Source: Kitasatospora sp. NA04385
Lineage (GTDB): Bacteria > Actinomycetota > Actinomycetes > Streptomycetales > Streptomycetaceae
Length of the DNA stretch: 64,000 nt
Reading direction: 5' to 3'
NCBI RefSeq assembly: GCF_013364235.1
Contig: NZ_CP054919.1
Coordinates: 5,946,001-6,010,000 of the forward strand
Part shown: piece by piece, positions 25,299 to 33,496 of the stretch
Position numbering within the stretch: position 1 is the stretch's first letter
How the letters are laid out: each line of letters opens with the position of its first letter
Made by a program: the position numbers and the translations under genes
The notes under the pieces: generated by a model
Database searches by the model: none
Told to the model about the DNA's origin: nothing
Seen by the model: the letters and a program-made list of their open reading frames with translations, nothing else

Positions 25299-26099
25299 AT
25301 GACCACCGACATCCCCGACGCCGACCGCACCGCGTGGGAGAAGGCCGGCGTCCGCCTCGACCTGGACGGCGAACTCGCCACCGTCACCCTCTGTGACCCG
25401 GCCCGGCGCAACGCCCAGACCCCCGCCATGTGGCGCGCCCTGGCCGGGGTCGGCCGCGCCCTGCCCGGCAGCGTCCGGGTCGTCCTGCTCCGCGGCGAGG
25501 GCAGCTCCTTCTCGGCCGGCCTCGACCGCGCCATGTTCACCCCCGAGGGCATCCCCGGCGAGACCGGCTTCCTCCAGCTCGCCGCCCTCCCCGACGCCGA
25601 GCTCGACGCGGTCATCGCCTTCTACCAGGAGGCGTTCAGCTGGCTGCGCCGCAACGACCTGGTCACCGTCGCCGCCGTCCAGGGCCACGCGGTCGGCGCC
25701 GGCTTCCAGCTCGCCCTCGCCTGCGACCTGCGGGTCGTCGCCGAGGACGTCCAGTTCGCCATGAAGGAGACCACCCTCGGCCTGGTCCCCGACCTCACCG
25801 GCACCAAGCCGCTCACCGAACTCGTCGGCTACGCCCGCGCACTGGAGATCTGCGCCACCGGCCGCCGGGTCGGCGCCGAGGAGGCCGTCGCCACCGGCCT
25901 CGCCAACCTCGCCGTCCCCGCCGCCGACCTCGAGGAGGCCGCCGCCGACCTGGCCGCCGCGCTGCTCGCCGCCCCGCGCAGCGCCGTCATCGAGACCAAG
26001 GCGCTCCTGCGCGGCGCGATCGACCGCAGCTACGACCAGCAGCGCGCCGCCGAGCGCGAGGCGCAGGCGCGCCGCCTCCGCGACCTCGCGGGCCGCTAG
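25299..26099 (+). CDS. Enoyl-CoA hydratase/isomerase (crotonase) family protein
   Basis: The 266-aa crotonase has the two oxyanion-hole segments, GSSFSAGLDRAMF (about 69-81) and GHAVGAGFQLALACD (about 129-143). Of the two catalytic glutamates of canonical hydratase, the second is kept (KETTLGLVPD) but the first is replaced by Gln (GAGFQL instead of GGGCEL). This favours an isomerase, a hydrolase or another crotonase reaction over simple hydration. The ATG at 25299 follows GGAAGG. A possible -10 TACCCT lies at 25234-25239. It is a single gene between the HTH gene and the Gls24 operon. Confidence 0.88.
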   Translation: MTTDIPDADRTAWEKAGVRLDLDGELATVTLCDPARRNAQTPAMWRALAGVGRALPGSVRVVLLRGEGSSFSAGLDRAMFTPEGIPGETGFLQLAALPDAELDAVIAFYQEAFSWLRRNDLVTVAAVQGHAVGAGFQLALACDLRVVAEDVQFAMKETTLGLVPDLTGTKPLTELVGYARALEICATGRRVGAEEAVATGLANLAVPAADLEEAAADLAAALLAAPRSAVIETKALLRGAIDRSYDQQRAAEREAQARRLRDLAGR

Positions 26100-26259
26100 T
26101 CGCGGCACGACCGGGAGCGGGAGCAGCAGGGGCACGGCGGGTTCCGCCGTGCCCCTGTCCGTGCGCACCTGTACGCACTTGTGGTGCGCGGCGCGTGGCG
26201 GAATGTCAGGGTTGGAGTGATTTGCGATATAGCTGGTGTCGAACGTCAGGAGACCCGAG

Positions 26260-26736
26260 ATGACGCAGCCCCACACCCCCACCCCCGCGGACCTGCAGAA
26301 GAACGCGACGGACGGCCAGTCGAGCGAGGAGCGCGGCCGGACGGCCCTCGCGGTCGGAGTGGTCGAGAAGATCGCCGGCATGGCGGCCCGGGAGGTGTCC
26401 GGCATCCACGCGCTGGGCTCGGGGTTCTCCCGGACGTTCGGGGCGATGCGGGACCGGGTGCCCGGTTCCAAGTCCAGCGTGGGGCGCGGGATCAAGGCGG
26501 AGGTCGGCGAGAAGCAGACCGCCATCGACATCGCGCTGGTGGTCGAGTACGGGGTGGTGATCCCCAGGCTGGCCTCCGAGGTCCGGGCGAACATCATCGA
26601 GGCGGTCGAGCGGATGACCGGCCTGGAGGTGGTCGAGGTGAACATCGCCGTGAACGACGTCCACCTGCCCGACGAGCCGGACGAGGACGAGGAGGAGGCG
26701 CCCTCCTCCTCCGGCAAGCGCCCCCGCGTGCAGTGA
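26260..26736 (+). CDS. Asp23/Gls24 family envelope stress response protein
   Basis: The 158-aa protein carries the Asp23/Gls24 (DUF322) domain at about 24-140: RTALAVGVVEKIAGMAAREVSGIHALG, AEVGEKQTAIDIALVVEYGVVIPRLASEVR and MTGLEVVEVNIAVNDVHL. An acidic, Ser-rich tail ends in basic KRPRVQ. In Firmicutes Asp23 is tethered to the membrane by AmaP and is linked to alkaline and envelope stress. Here it heads a five-gene cluster that also contains an AmaP-like protein. The ATG at 26260 follows AGGAGA. GATATA at 26226-26231 may be the -10. Confidence 0.9.
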   Translation: MTQPHTPTPADLQKNATDGQSSEERGRTALAVGVVEKIAGMAAREVSGIHALGSGFSRTFGAMRDRVPGSKSSVGRGIKAEVGEKQTAIDIALVVEYGVVIPRLASEVRANIIEAVERMTGLEVVEVNIAVNDVHLPDEPDEDEEEAPSSSGKRPRVQ

Positions 26737-26795
26737 CGTGCAGTGAGTCGTGACCGTTCCGAGAGCCGAGCAGCAGGATCGCGAAGGAGCAGTGG

Positions 26796-26987
26796 ATGAA
26801 CCTGGCGTTGGTGGGCCTGCTAGCGGGCATGGCCCTCGGCTTCGCCGGCTACTTCGGCGGTTTCGCCGCGTTCCTGCTGGTGGCGGTGCTCGGGGCGGCG
26901 GGCTTCGTGGTCGGGCGGCTGATCGAGGGGGACATCGAACTCGGTGACCTCGGCGACCTGCTGCGCGGCCGGGACCGGCGGCGCTGA
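26796..26987 (+). CDS. Small two-helix membrane protein of the Gls24 operon
   Basis: The 63-aa protein is almost entirely two hydrophobic helices (about 4-23 and 25-42, separated by FGG) followed by an acidic then basic tail (EGDIELGDLGD...RGRDRRR). It resembles the small DUF2273-type membrane proteins of Gls24/AmaP loci. The next gene starts on its stop codon (TGATG), so the two are coupled. Its role is probably structural, anchoring the Asp23 complex. Confidence 0.8.
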   Translation: MNLALVGLLAGMALGFAGYFGGFAAFLLVAVLGAAGFVVGRLIEGDIELGDLGDLLRGRDRRR

Positions 26988-27319
26988 TGGCCCACCCGGG
27001 GGTGGTCGCGCAGCGCGGCGGCGAACGGGTCGCGGACCGGGTGTACCGGCGGATCGCGGCCCGCGCCGCCGCCGACGCGCTCGCCCCGGCCTGGCAGGAC
27101 CGGCCCGGTCCGGGCCCGTACCCGAAGGTCTCCGCGCTGCTCTCGCACGGCCGGATCCGGCTGACCCTGCACCTGGAGCTGCCGTTCCCGTCCGACGTCG
27201 GCACGCTGGCCCGGACGGCGCGCGACGCCGCCTGCCGCACCGTGACCGAGCTGACCGGCACCCCGGTGACCGGGGCGGACGTGATCGTGGACCGCCTGCA
27301 CCCGGCGGCCGCCGGATGA
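26987..27319 (+). CDS. Second, short Asp23/Gls24-like protein
   Basis: The 110-aa protein has the start of an Asp23-like domain (GGERVADRVYRRIAARAAAD) and its ending (RDAACRTVTELTGTPVTGADVIVDRLH), with a shorter middle (VSALLSHGRIRLTLHLELPFP) than the first copy. It is likely a divergent paralogue that forms mixed assemblies. It overlaps both neighbours (TGATG upstream, ATGA downstream). Confidence 0.8.
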   Translation: MAHPGVVAQRGGERVADRVYRRIAARAAADALAPAWQDRPGPGPYPKVSALLSHGRIRLTLHLELPFPSDVGTLARTARDAACRTVTELTGTPVTGADVIVDRLHPAAAG

Positions 27320-27999
27320 CCGGGCCGGAACCCGGAGCGGGCGCCGGGCCGGAACCCGCACCCCCCGGCGAGCAGGCCGGGTCCTCCCGGCTGGACGGCG
27401 AACGGCCCGGGGCCGGGCGGCACGGCTCCCCGCGCCCGCGGCGCCGGGCCGGGCGGTGGCTGCGCTCGCAGCGCGCGGTGCCGACCGCGCTGGTGGTGGT
27501 CGTGCTGCTGGTGGCGGCCGGGACGCTGCTGTACGACGTGATCGCGGTCCGGGCCGGCGGCGAGGCCAGGCCCTGGCGGCAGGACCTGGCCCGGCAGCTG
27601 GCGACCCGGCACCTGGACGACCCGTGGGTGCTCGGCATCGCCGGCGGCGCCGTCGTGCTCGGCCTGCTGCTGCTGTGGCTGGCCTTCGCCCGCGGCCTGC
27701 GCGGCTGGCTCGCGCTGGAGCCGCGCGGCACCGCGATCCACCGCAGCACCGTCGCCGCGCTGATCGCCCGGCGCGCCCAGCAGCGCACCGACGTGCACTC
27801 CTGGCAGGTGCGGGTCGGCCGTCGGCGCACCCGGGTCACCCTGACCGGCACCACCGACCCGGCCGGTGCGGAACGCGAACTGCGGGCCGAGCTCGCCCGC
27901 ATCCCGCTGGCCGCGCCGCACCGGCTGGACGTCCGCACCAAGCCGGTCCACGAACGCCACCACCGCCGGGAACTCGCCGAGTTGGAGCCGCCCCGATGA
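27316..27999 (+). CDS. DUF6286-like membrane protein of the Gls24 operon
   Basis: The 227-aa protein has a disordered Pro/Gly/Arg-rich start (1-50), two membrane helices (about 56-76 and 107-128), and a C-terminal cytosolic domain with a beta-alpha pattern (VHSWQVRVGRRRTRVTLTGTTDPA, then ERELRAELARIPLAAPHRLDV) that looks like another Asp23-like or AmaP-like fold. It is translationally coupled to both neighbours. I infer a scaffold role in the envelope-stress complex. Confidence 0.75.
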   Translation: MTGPEPGAGAGPEPAPPGEQAGSSRLDGERPGAGRHGSPRPRRRAGRWLRSQRAVPTALVVVVLLVAAGTLLYDVIAVRAGGEARPWRQDLARQLATRHLDDPWVLGIAGGAVVLGLLLLWLAFARGLRGWLALEPRGTAIHRSTVAALIARRAQQRTDVHSWQVRVGRRRTRVTLTGTTDPAGAERELRAELARIPLAAPHRLDVRTKPVHERHHRRELAELEPPR

Positions 28000-28631
28000 G
28001 CCGACGCGCCGTCAACCGCACCGTCCTGGGCCTCGTCGGACTGGGCCTGCTGGCCGGCGGGGCGCTGGTGCTGCTCGGTGGGCTCGACGTCTACCGGCAC
28101 CTCGGCGTCACCCCGCCGCACCGGTGGCCGCTCACCTCGCCCGACCAGCCCGTGCTCAGCGAGGCCAGCCGGACCCGCTGGGCCGACCGCGACTGGTGGT
28201 GGCCGGTGGCCATCGCCGTCCCCGCGCTGGTGGTTGTCGGCTGCCTGTGGTGGCTGTTCTCCCAGCTGCGCCGGGGCGGCCCGGCCGGCGTCGACCTGCC
28301 CTCGCCCGCCGCGTCCGGCGAGGCGCACTTCGCCCTGCACGTGCGCAGCCGGGCCGTCGAGGAGGCCATCGAGACCGAGACGGTCGCCCTCCCGGACGTC
28401 GACCGGGTCACCGTCAAGGTCACCGGCGCGGCCCGCCGCCCCGAGGTGCACACCGTCCTGCGGCTCGCCCCCGGCGCCGACACCGGGGCGCTGGTCGCCG
28501 CCTACCGCACCGGCCCCGTCGAGCACGCCCGCCGCTCCCTGGGCCTGGCCGCCCTGCCCACCCAGCTGCGCCTGCGCGGCGCGAAGCCGCGCAGGGAGCG
28601 GTCCCGCAAGCGGGCCCCGCGGGTGCGCTAG
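27996..28631 (+). CDS. amaP: AmaP-like alkaline shock membrane anchor protein
   Basis: The 211-aa protein begins with a membrane helix (about 8-28), has a short loop with HRWPLTSPDQP, a second helix (about 70-92), and a cytosolic domain (about 108-195, FALHVRSRAVEEAIETETVALPDVDRVTVKVTG) typical of AmaP. In other bacteria AmaP holds Asp23 at the membrane. The very basic C-terminus (KPRRERSRKRAPRVR) may contact anionic lipid or nucleic acid. It is the last gene of the operon; the SDR gene on the other strand ends 20 bp away. The symbol is used by analogy. Confidence 0.75.
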   Translation: MSRRAVNRTVLGLVGLGLLAGGALVLLGGLDVYRHLGVTPPHRWPLTSPDQPVLSEASRTRWADRDWWWPVAIAVPALVVVGCLWWLFSQLRRGGPAGVDLPSPAASGEAHFALHVRSRAVEEAIETETVALPDVDRVTVKVTGAARRPEVHTVLRLAPGADTGALVAAYRTGPVEHARRSLGLAALPTQLRLRGAKPRRERSRKRAPRVR

Positions 28632-28650
28632 CCGGGCGTCCGGCCCCGGC

Positions 28651-29406
28651 CTACAGGGTGCGGGTCGCGCCGCCGTCGACCGGGACCATCAGGCCGGTGA
28701 GGTAGGAGGCGGCGGGGGAGAGCAGGAAGGCGGCGGTGCGGCCGAACTCCTCGGGGGTGCCGTAGCGGCGCAGCGGGATGCCGGCGGCGGCGCTCTCGCG
28801 GGCGGCGGCGGGGTCGGGGGCCAGGGCGTCGAGTTCGCGGACCCGGTCGGTGTCGATCCGGCCGGGGAGCAGGCCGAGGACCCGGATGCCGCGCGGCCCG
28901 AGCTCGTCGGCGAGGGTCTTGGCGGCCATGGCCAGGCCGGGGCGCAGGCCGTTGGAGATGCCGAGGCCGGCGATCGGCTGGCGCACCGAGGTGGACAGCA
29001 CGAAGGCGATGACGCCTCCGGCGGGGAGCTGTTCGGCGGCGGTGCGGGCCAGCCGGAGGGCGCCGAGGAAGACCGCGTCGAACGCGGTGCGCCAAGCCTC
29101 GTCGGTGGCGGTGGCGACCGGTCCGGCGGTGGGGCCGCCGACGCTGATCAGGATGCCGTCGAAGCCGCCGAAGCGGTCGCGGGCGGCGTCGATCAGGCGC
29201 TGCGGGGTGGCCGGGTCGGCGTTGTCCGCGCCCACGCCGTGGGCGTTCCCGCCGAGGGCGTCCGCGGCGGCGGTGGCCGCCGCCGCGGTGCGGCCGGTGA
29301 CGACCACCTTGGCGCCCTCGGCGACGAGCTGCCCGGCGGTGGCGTGGCCGAGCCCCCGGGTCGCGCCGGTGACCACGTACACCTTGTCCTTGAGTCCGAG
29401 ATCCAT
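28651..29406 (-). CDS. SDR family oxidoreductase lacking the usual Tyr/Lys dyad
   Basis: The 251-aa Rossmann protein has the cofactor loop TGATRGLG (about 13-20) and the C-terminal SDR features (PGRIDTD, and PVDGGATRTL at the end). The catalytic Ser is present in FVLSTSVRQP, but the following YxxxK is replaced by a segment reading GISNGLRPGLA, with no Tyr or Lys in the right place. It may be a non-oxidoreductase or use another residue. The ATG at 29406 is preferred over that at 29415 because GGGGAG sits at the right distance. It converges with the Gls24 operon. Confidence 0.82.
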   Translation of the reverse strand: MDLGLKDKVYVVTGATRGLGHATAGQLVAEGAKVVVTGRTAAAATAAADALGGNAHGVGADNADPATPQRLIDAARDRFGGFDGILISVGGPTAGPVATATDEAWRTAFDAVFLGALRLARTAAEQLPAGGVIAFVLSTSVRQPIAGLGISNGLRPGLAMAAKTLADELGPRGIRVLGLLPGRIDTDRVRELDALAPDPAAARESAAAGIPLRRYGTPEEFGRTAAFLLSPAASYLTGLMVPVDGGATRTL

Positions 29407-29448
29407 GCCGACCATTCTCCCCGGTCGGCACGGATCCCGGGCAACGGG

Positions 29449-31005
29449 TCAGCCCACCGGGACGCCGGGGTTGACCAGGGCGGTGCCGCCGGTGACGGTG
29501 TTGTCGGCGGTGACGGTGACCGGGCAGTCGGCGGAGCGGTTGGTGACGTCGATCGCGTACTTGGCGGCGTTGGTGCCGGTGGCGCCGGTCAGGTCGGAGG
29601 CGTTGTGGCGGAAGACGGTGCCGCAGCCCCAGCCGGCGACCTGGGTGTGGGTCTGGTAGCCGTCGTTCATGGTGCGCACGCCGGTGTTGTTCTCGATGAC
29701 GTAGCCGTTGCCCTTCACGTCGACCCAGGAGTCGTCGTAGTTGACGTTGGTCAGGCCGTTGCCGTCGAAGCGGTTGCCGGAGACCAGGCCGCCGGTGGTG
29801 CCCTCCTTGAGGTCGATGTTCTCGCCGCCGATGTTCGGGCCGATGGTGTTGTCCAGGATCTGCACGTGGTCGCTCCTGTCGGTGAGCGTGTTGGCGGTGC
29901 CGACGTACACGCCCTCGCCCTTGCCGTCGTGCGCGGTGCCGGTGTCGTGCACGGTGGAGTTGCGCAGCACGCCGTAGCTGGAGGAGTTGCGGAAGTGCAC
30001 GCCCTCCATGGTGGTGTGGTGGACCGTCACCCCGTCGAGCACCACGTGGTCCGAGGCGTCGACCATGATGCCCTTCTGGGCGTTGGTGACGGTGATGCCC
30101 TGGACGGTCCAGTAGGGGGCGTTGGCCAGCGAGAGGCCGTAGCCGCCGCCGGTGGAGGTGGTCAGGACGGCGGCGGGGGAGCCGGTCAGGGTGATCCGGG
30201 CGGCGGCCGTGCCCGCCGTGGTGATCTTGAAGTTGCCGGTGTAGGTGCCGTCGGCGAGCTGGATGGTGCGCCCGGGGACGGCGGCGCTCAGCGCGGCCTG
30301 CAGCTCCTTGGCGGTGGAGACCCGGACGGTGTTCGCGGCCGGGGAGGACGGCGCGCCGGAGGAGGGGGCGGCCGAGGACGGGGCGGCCGAGGACGGCGGG
30401 GCGGAGGTCGGTGCGGAGGGGGAGGGCGACAGGGTCGCGTCGCCCTGCCCGGGGGTGCTGACGGGGGCCGAGGGCGTGGCGGAGGCCGAGGAGGGCGGCG
30501 GCGTGGACGGAACGGCGCCGATGGCGGTCAGTGACACGTCATCGGCCTGGTAGGGGCTGCCGTACCAGCCGCTCAGCGTGACGGTGACCCGGGTGGTGCT
30601 CGGGCCGGTGGTGAAGGTGCGGGTGAGCCGGGTCCAGCCGGGGGCGTTCGCCCAGGTGGAGGTGGACACGCCGGTGCCGGAGGCGGCGAGGGTGACGTAG
30701 GAGCCCTTCACCCAGGCGGTCAGGGTGTAGCCGGTGTTCGGCTGGACGGTGACGTCCTGGCCGCACGGCGCGAGGTCGCCCGCGCCGGGGACGGCGGACA
30801 GCGCGGCGGCCCCGGAGTGCGGGGCGGAGGCGGTGGTGGCGGCGGTTCCGGCGCAGCTCCAGGGGGCGAGCGCGGCGGACTCGAAGCCGCCGTTGGCGAG
30901 GAGTTCGGTGGCCGCGCCCGCCCGGGCGGGGAGCAGGGCGAGGACGGCGGAGCCCAGCGCCAGGGCGGCGGTGGCGGCGCCGCCGCGGTGGATGCGGTGC
31001 GTCAT
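29449..31005 (-). CDS. Secreted parallel beta-helix protein with carbohydrate-binding module (pectate-lyase-like)
   Basis: The 518-aa protein has a signal peptide (about 1-31), a CBM4/9-like beta-sandwich (about 33-160, with ELLANGGFESAALAPWSC), a Pro/Ser/Thr linker (about 160-225), and a right-handed parallel beta-helix (about 226-518). The helix begins NTVRVSTAKELQAALSAAVPG, has the ADGTYTGNF rung and PYWTVQGITVTNAQKGIMVD, and a stretch of inward-facing acidic residues (NIGGENIDLKEGTTGG) that could bind Ca2+. Such proteins are polysaccharide lyases (pectate lyase types) or other beta-helix carbohydrate enzymes; the substrate is not proven. The start at ATG 31005 opens a normal signal peptide. 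Confidence 0.85.
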   Translation of the reverse strand: MTHRIHRGGAATAALALGSAVLALLPARAGAATELLANGGFESAALAPWSCAGTAATTASAPHSGAAALSAVPGAGDLAPCGQDVTVQPNTGYTLTAWVKGSYVTLAASGTGVSTSTWANAPGWTRLTRTFTTGPSTTRVTVTLSGWYGSPYQADDVSLTAIGAVPSTPPPSSASATPSAPVSTPGQGDATLSPSPSAPTSAPPSSAAPSSAAPSSGAPSSPAANTVRVSTAKELQAALSAAVPGRTIQLADGTYTGNFKITTAGTAAARITLTGSPAAVLTTSTGGGYGLSLANAPYWTVQGITVTNAQKGIMVDASDHVVLDGVTVHHTTMEGVHFRNSSSYGVLRNSTVHDTGTAHDGKGEGVYVGTANTLTDRSDHVQILDNTIGPNIGGENIDLKEGTTGGLVSGNRFDGNGLTNVNYDDSWVDVKGNGYVIENNTGVRTMNDGYQTHTQVAGWGCGTVFRHNASDLTGATGTNAAKYAIDVTNRSADCPVTVTADNTVTGGTALVNPGVPVG

Positions 31006-31174
31006 GGGGGTGCGCTCCAGTGTGGGGGAAAGAGCGGTCAGGTCATGTGCACGGCCAATTTGGACTGGACCAATACGGGGCGTCAATGGGTGCGCGCCGA
31101 CCGGGCGTCAATGGCGCCGGACCGGGAACCGTCCGAAGATGGGGGGACCGGATCACCCACCCGAGGTGCAGCGC

Positions 31175-33466
31175 ATGGACAGTCGGCGGTTGCCGAACAT
31201 CGACGGCGTCGCGGCGGCCCTGGTCGACGGCGACGGACGCGTCGTGGGCTGGACCGCCGCGGCCGAGCACCTGCTCGGCCTGGCCGCCGCCCAGGTCACC
31301 GGCCGCCCGGTCCGCGACCTGCTGGCCGACGGCACGGCCGACTCCGACGCGCTGGGCAAGCGCACCGGCGAGGTCCGGCTGCGCACCGGCGGCGGCGCCC
31401 CGCTGGAGGTCGCCTACCAGGTGCTGCCGCTGGCCGGCGAGCACGGCGAGGGCCGCGCCCTGGTGCTGGCCACCCCCGCCGACACCGTCGCCCGCCGCCG
31501 CCAGGACGAGGCGTTCACCCGGGAGCTGTTCCTGCAGGACCGGCTCGGCCTGGCCTTCTTCGACACCGACCTGCGCCTGCTGCGCACCAACACCCACCTG
31601 CTCCCGTACACCGGCCTGCCCGCCGACCTGGCGGGCCTGCGGCTGGGCGACTTCCTCGAACCGACGGACGCCGCGGCCGCCGAGGCGGTCCTGCGCGGCG
31701 TGCTGGCCAGCGGGGAGCCGGTGGTCCGGGCCGAACTGCCGATCCGCACCCTGGACGACCCCGGCCCGGCCGTCGTCATGGAGGTGCAGGCCTTCCGCCT
31801 CCAGGCCCCCGACGGCACGCTGATCGGCGTGACCGCGCTGTTCGGCGACGTCACCGAACTGCACCGCTACCGGCGCCGCGCCGACGTGCTGCACCGGGCC
31901 ACCGCCGCCGTCGGCGGCTCGCTCTCGGTGGCCGGCACCGCCGAGGACCTGGCCGGCGTCCTGGTGCCGGGCCTGGGTCACCGCGTCGAGGTGGACATCG
32001 CCGAGGCCGTCTTCACCGGCGACGAACCGGTGCCCGGCGCCGACGGGCTGATGGCCGTCCGCCGCACCGCCACCGCCGGGCCGCCCGGGTCCGACGACCG
32101 CCCGCTCGGCCCGCTCGGCCGCGAACGCCTCGGCGGCCCGGCCGGCGCCGGACCGCTGTCGATGACCGCCCCGCTGCACGCCCGCGGCGGCCCGCTCGGC
32201 CGGGTCACCGTCCGCCGCCGCGCGGACGAGGGCCCGTACGAGGGCGAGGACCTCGAACTGCTGCGGGAGATCGCCGCCCGGGCCGCGCTCGCCCTGGACA
32301 ACGCCCGCCGCTACACCCGCGAGCACCGGGCCGCCGTCGGCCTGCAGCGCTCGCTGCTGCCGCCCGCCGAGACCGCCGTGCCCGCCGCCACCACCGCCAG
32401 CGTCTACCGGCCCACCGACACCGCGACCGGCGTCGGCGGCGACTGGTTCGACGTCATCCCGCTCTCCGGCGCCCGGGTCGCCCTGGTGGCCGGCGACGTG
32501 GTCGGCCACGGCCTCCAGGCCAGCGCCACCATGGGCCGGCTGCGCACCGCCGTGCGCACCCTGGCCGACCTCGACCTGGAGCCCGACGAACTGCTGGTCC
32601 ACCTGGACGACCTGGTCTCCCAGCTGGTCGTCGAGGGCAGCGAGGAGGAGCGCGAGCGTGGCGTCGCCGACCCGTCCGGGGCGACCTGCGTGTACGCCGT
32701 CTACGACCCGGTCTCCGGGATCTGCCAGGCCGCCAGCGCCGGGCACCCGCCGCCCGCGCTGGTGCACCCGGACGGGCGGGTCGAGTACCTGCCGGTCAAC
32801 CCCGGGCCGCCGCTCGGCGTCGGCGGGCTGCCGTTCGAGACGGTCGAGTGCGTGCTGCGCGCGGGCAGCGTGCTGGCGCTCTACACCGACGGGCTGATCG
32901 AGGGCGGCACCGGCGGGGACCTGGACGAGGGCATGGCGCAGCTCGCCGCCCGGCTCGGCGAGGCCGACCTGGGCGGCGACCTGGCGGCGGCCGGGCGGGC
33001 GATCGTCGCGGAGATGTCCACCGCCGGGCTGAGCGACGACGTGACGCTGCTGCTGGCCCGGCTGCACCCCGTGCCGCCGGAGGACACCGCCGTGTGGACC
33101 ATCGACGCCGACCCGTCCGCCGTCGCCGGGGTGCGCGAGTCCGCCACCCGGACGCTGGAGCGGTGGGGGCTGGACGCGCTGGTGTTCACCACCGAGCTGG
33201 TGCTCAGCGAGCTGGTCACCAACGCGATCCGGTACGCGGGCGGGCCGGTGGTGGTGCGGCTGATCCGCTCCTCGGTGCTGGCCTGCGAGGTCTCCGACCC
33301 CAGCTCCACCCAGCCGCGGATGCGCCGGGCCCGGCTCACCGACGAGGGCGGCCGCGGCCTGTACCTGGTCGCCCAGCTGACCGAGCGCTGGGGCAGCCGC
33401 TACACCCGCAACGGAAAGACCATCTGGGCCGAGCAGTCGCTCGACCCGCCGCCGCTCAGCCGGTAG
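31175..33466 (+). CDS. PAS/GAF-SpoIIE phosphatase with C-terminal anti-sigma-like kinase domain
   Basis: The 763-aa cytosolic protein has two PAS-type domains (about 1-100 and 118-235), a GAF-like domain (about 240-390), a PP2C/SpoIIE phosphatase domain (about 400-650; metal residues in VGGDWFDV, GDVVGHG, LYTDGLIEG and LSDDVTLLL), and a HATPase of the RsbW/SpoIIAB kind (about 660-763; ELVLSELVTNAIRYAGG). The combination means it can dephosphorylate anti-anti-sigma factors and phosphorylate or bind them in turn, with the PAS/GAF part as sensor. Streptomyces encode many. No sigma factor or antagonist gene is next to it. Confidence 0.92.
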   Translation: MDSRRLPNIDGVAAALVDGDGRVVGWTAAAEHLLGLAAAQVTGRPVRDLLADGTADSDALGKRTGEVRLRTGGGAPLEVAYQVLPLAGEHGEGRALVLATPADTVARRRQDEAFTRELFLQDRLGLAFFDTDLRLLRTNTHLLPYTGLPADLAGLRLGDFLEPTDAAAAEAVLRGVLASGEPVVRAELPIRTLDDPGPAVVMEVQAFRLQAPDGTLIGVTALFGDVTELHRYRRRADVLHRATAAVGGSLSVAGTAEDLAGVLVPGLGHRVEVDIAEAVFTGDEPVPGADGLMAVRRTATAGPPGSDDRPLGPLGRERLGGPAGAGPLSMTAPLHARGGPLGRVTVRRRADEGPYEGEDLELLREIAARAALALDNARRYTREHRAAVGLQRSLLPPAETAVPAATTASVYRPTDTATGVGGDWFDVIPLSGARVALVAGDVVGHGLQASATMGRLRTAVRTLADLDLEPDELLVHLDDLVSQLVVEGSEEERERGVADPSGATCVYAVYDPVSGICQAASAGHPPPALVHPDGRVEYLPVNPGPPLGVGGLPFETVECVLRAGSVLALYTDGLIEGGTGGDLDEGMAQLAARLGEADLGGDLAAAGRAIVAEMSTAGLSDDVTLLLARLHPVPPEDTAVWTIDADPSAVAGVRESATRTLERWGLDALVFTTELVLSELVTNAIRYAGGPVVVRLIRSSVLACEVSDPSSTQPRMRRARLTDEGGRGLYLVAQLTERWGSRYTRNGKTIWAEQSLDPPPLSR

Positions 33467-33496
33467 CGCCGACCGGTGGGGCCGACCCGCCGCCGC

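Noticed and set aside
28651..31005. Recent horizontal transfer of the SDR and lyase-like genes
   Set aside because: Codon use and GC content match the neighbours, and no repeat, tRNA or integrase remains beside them.
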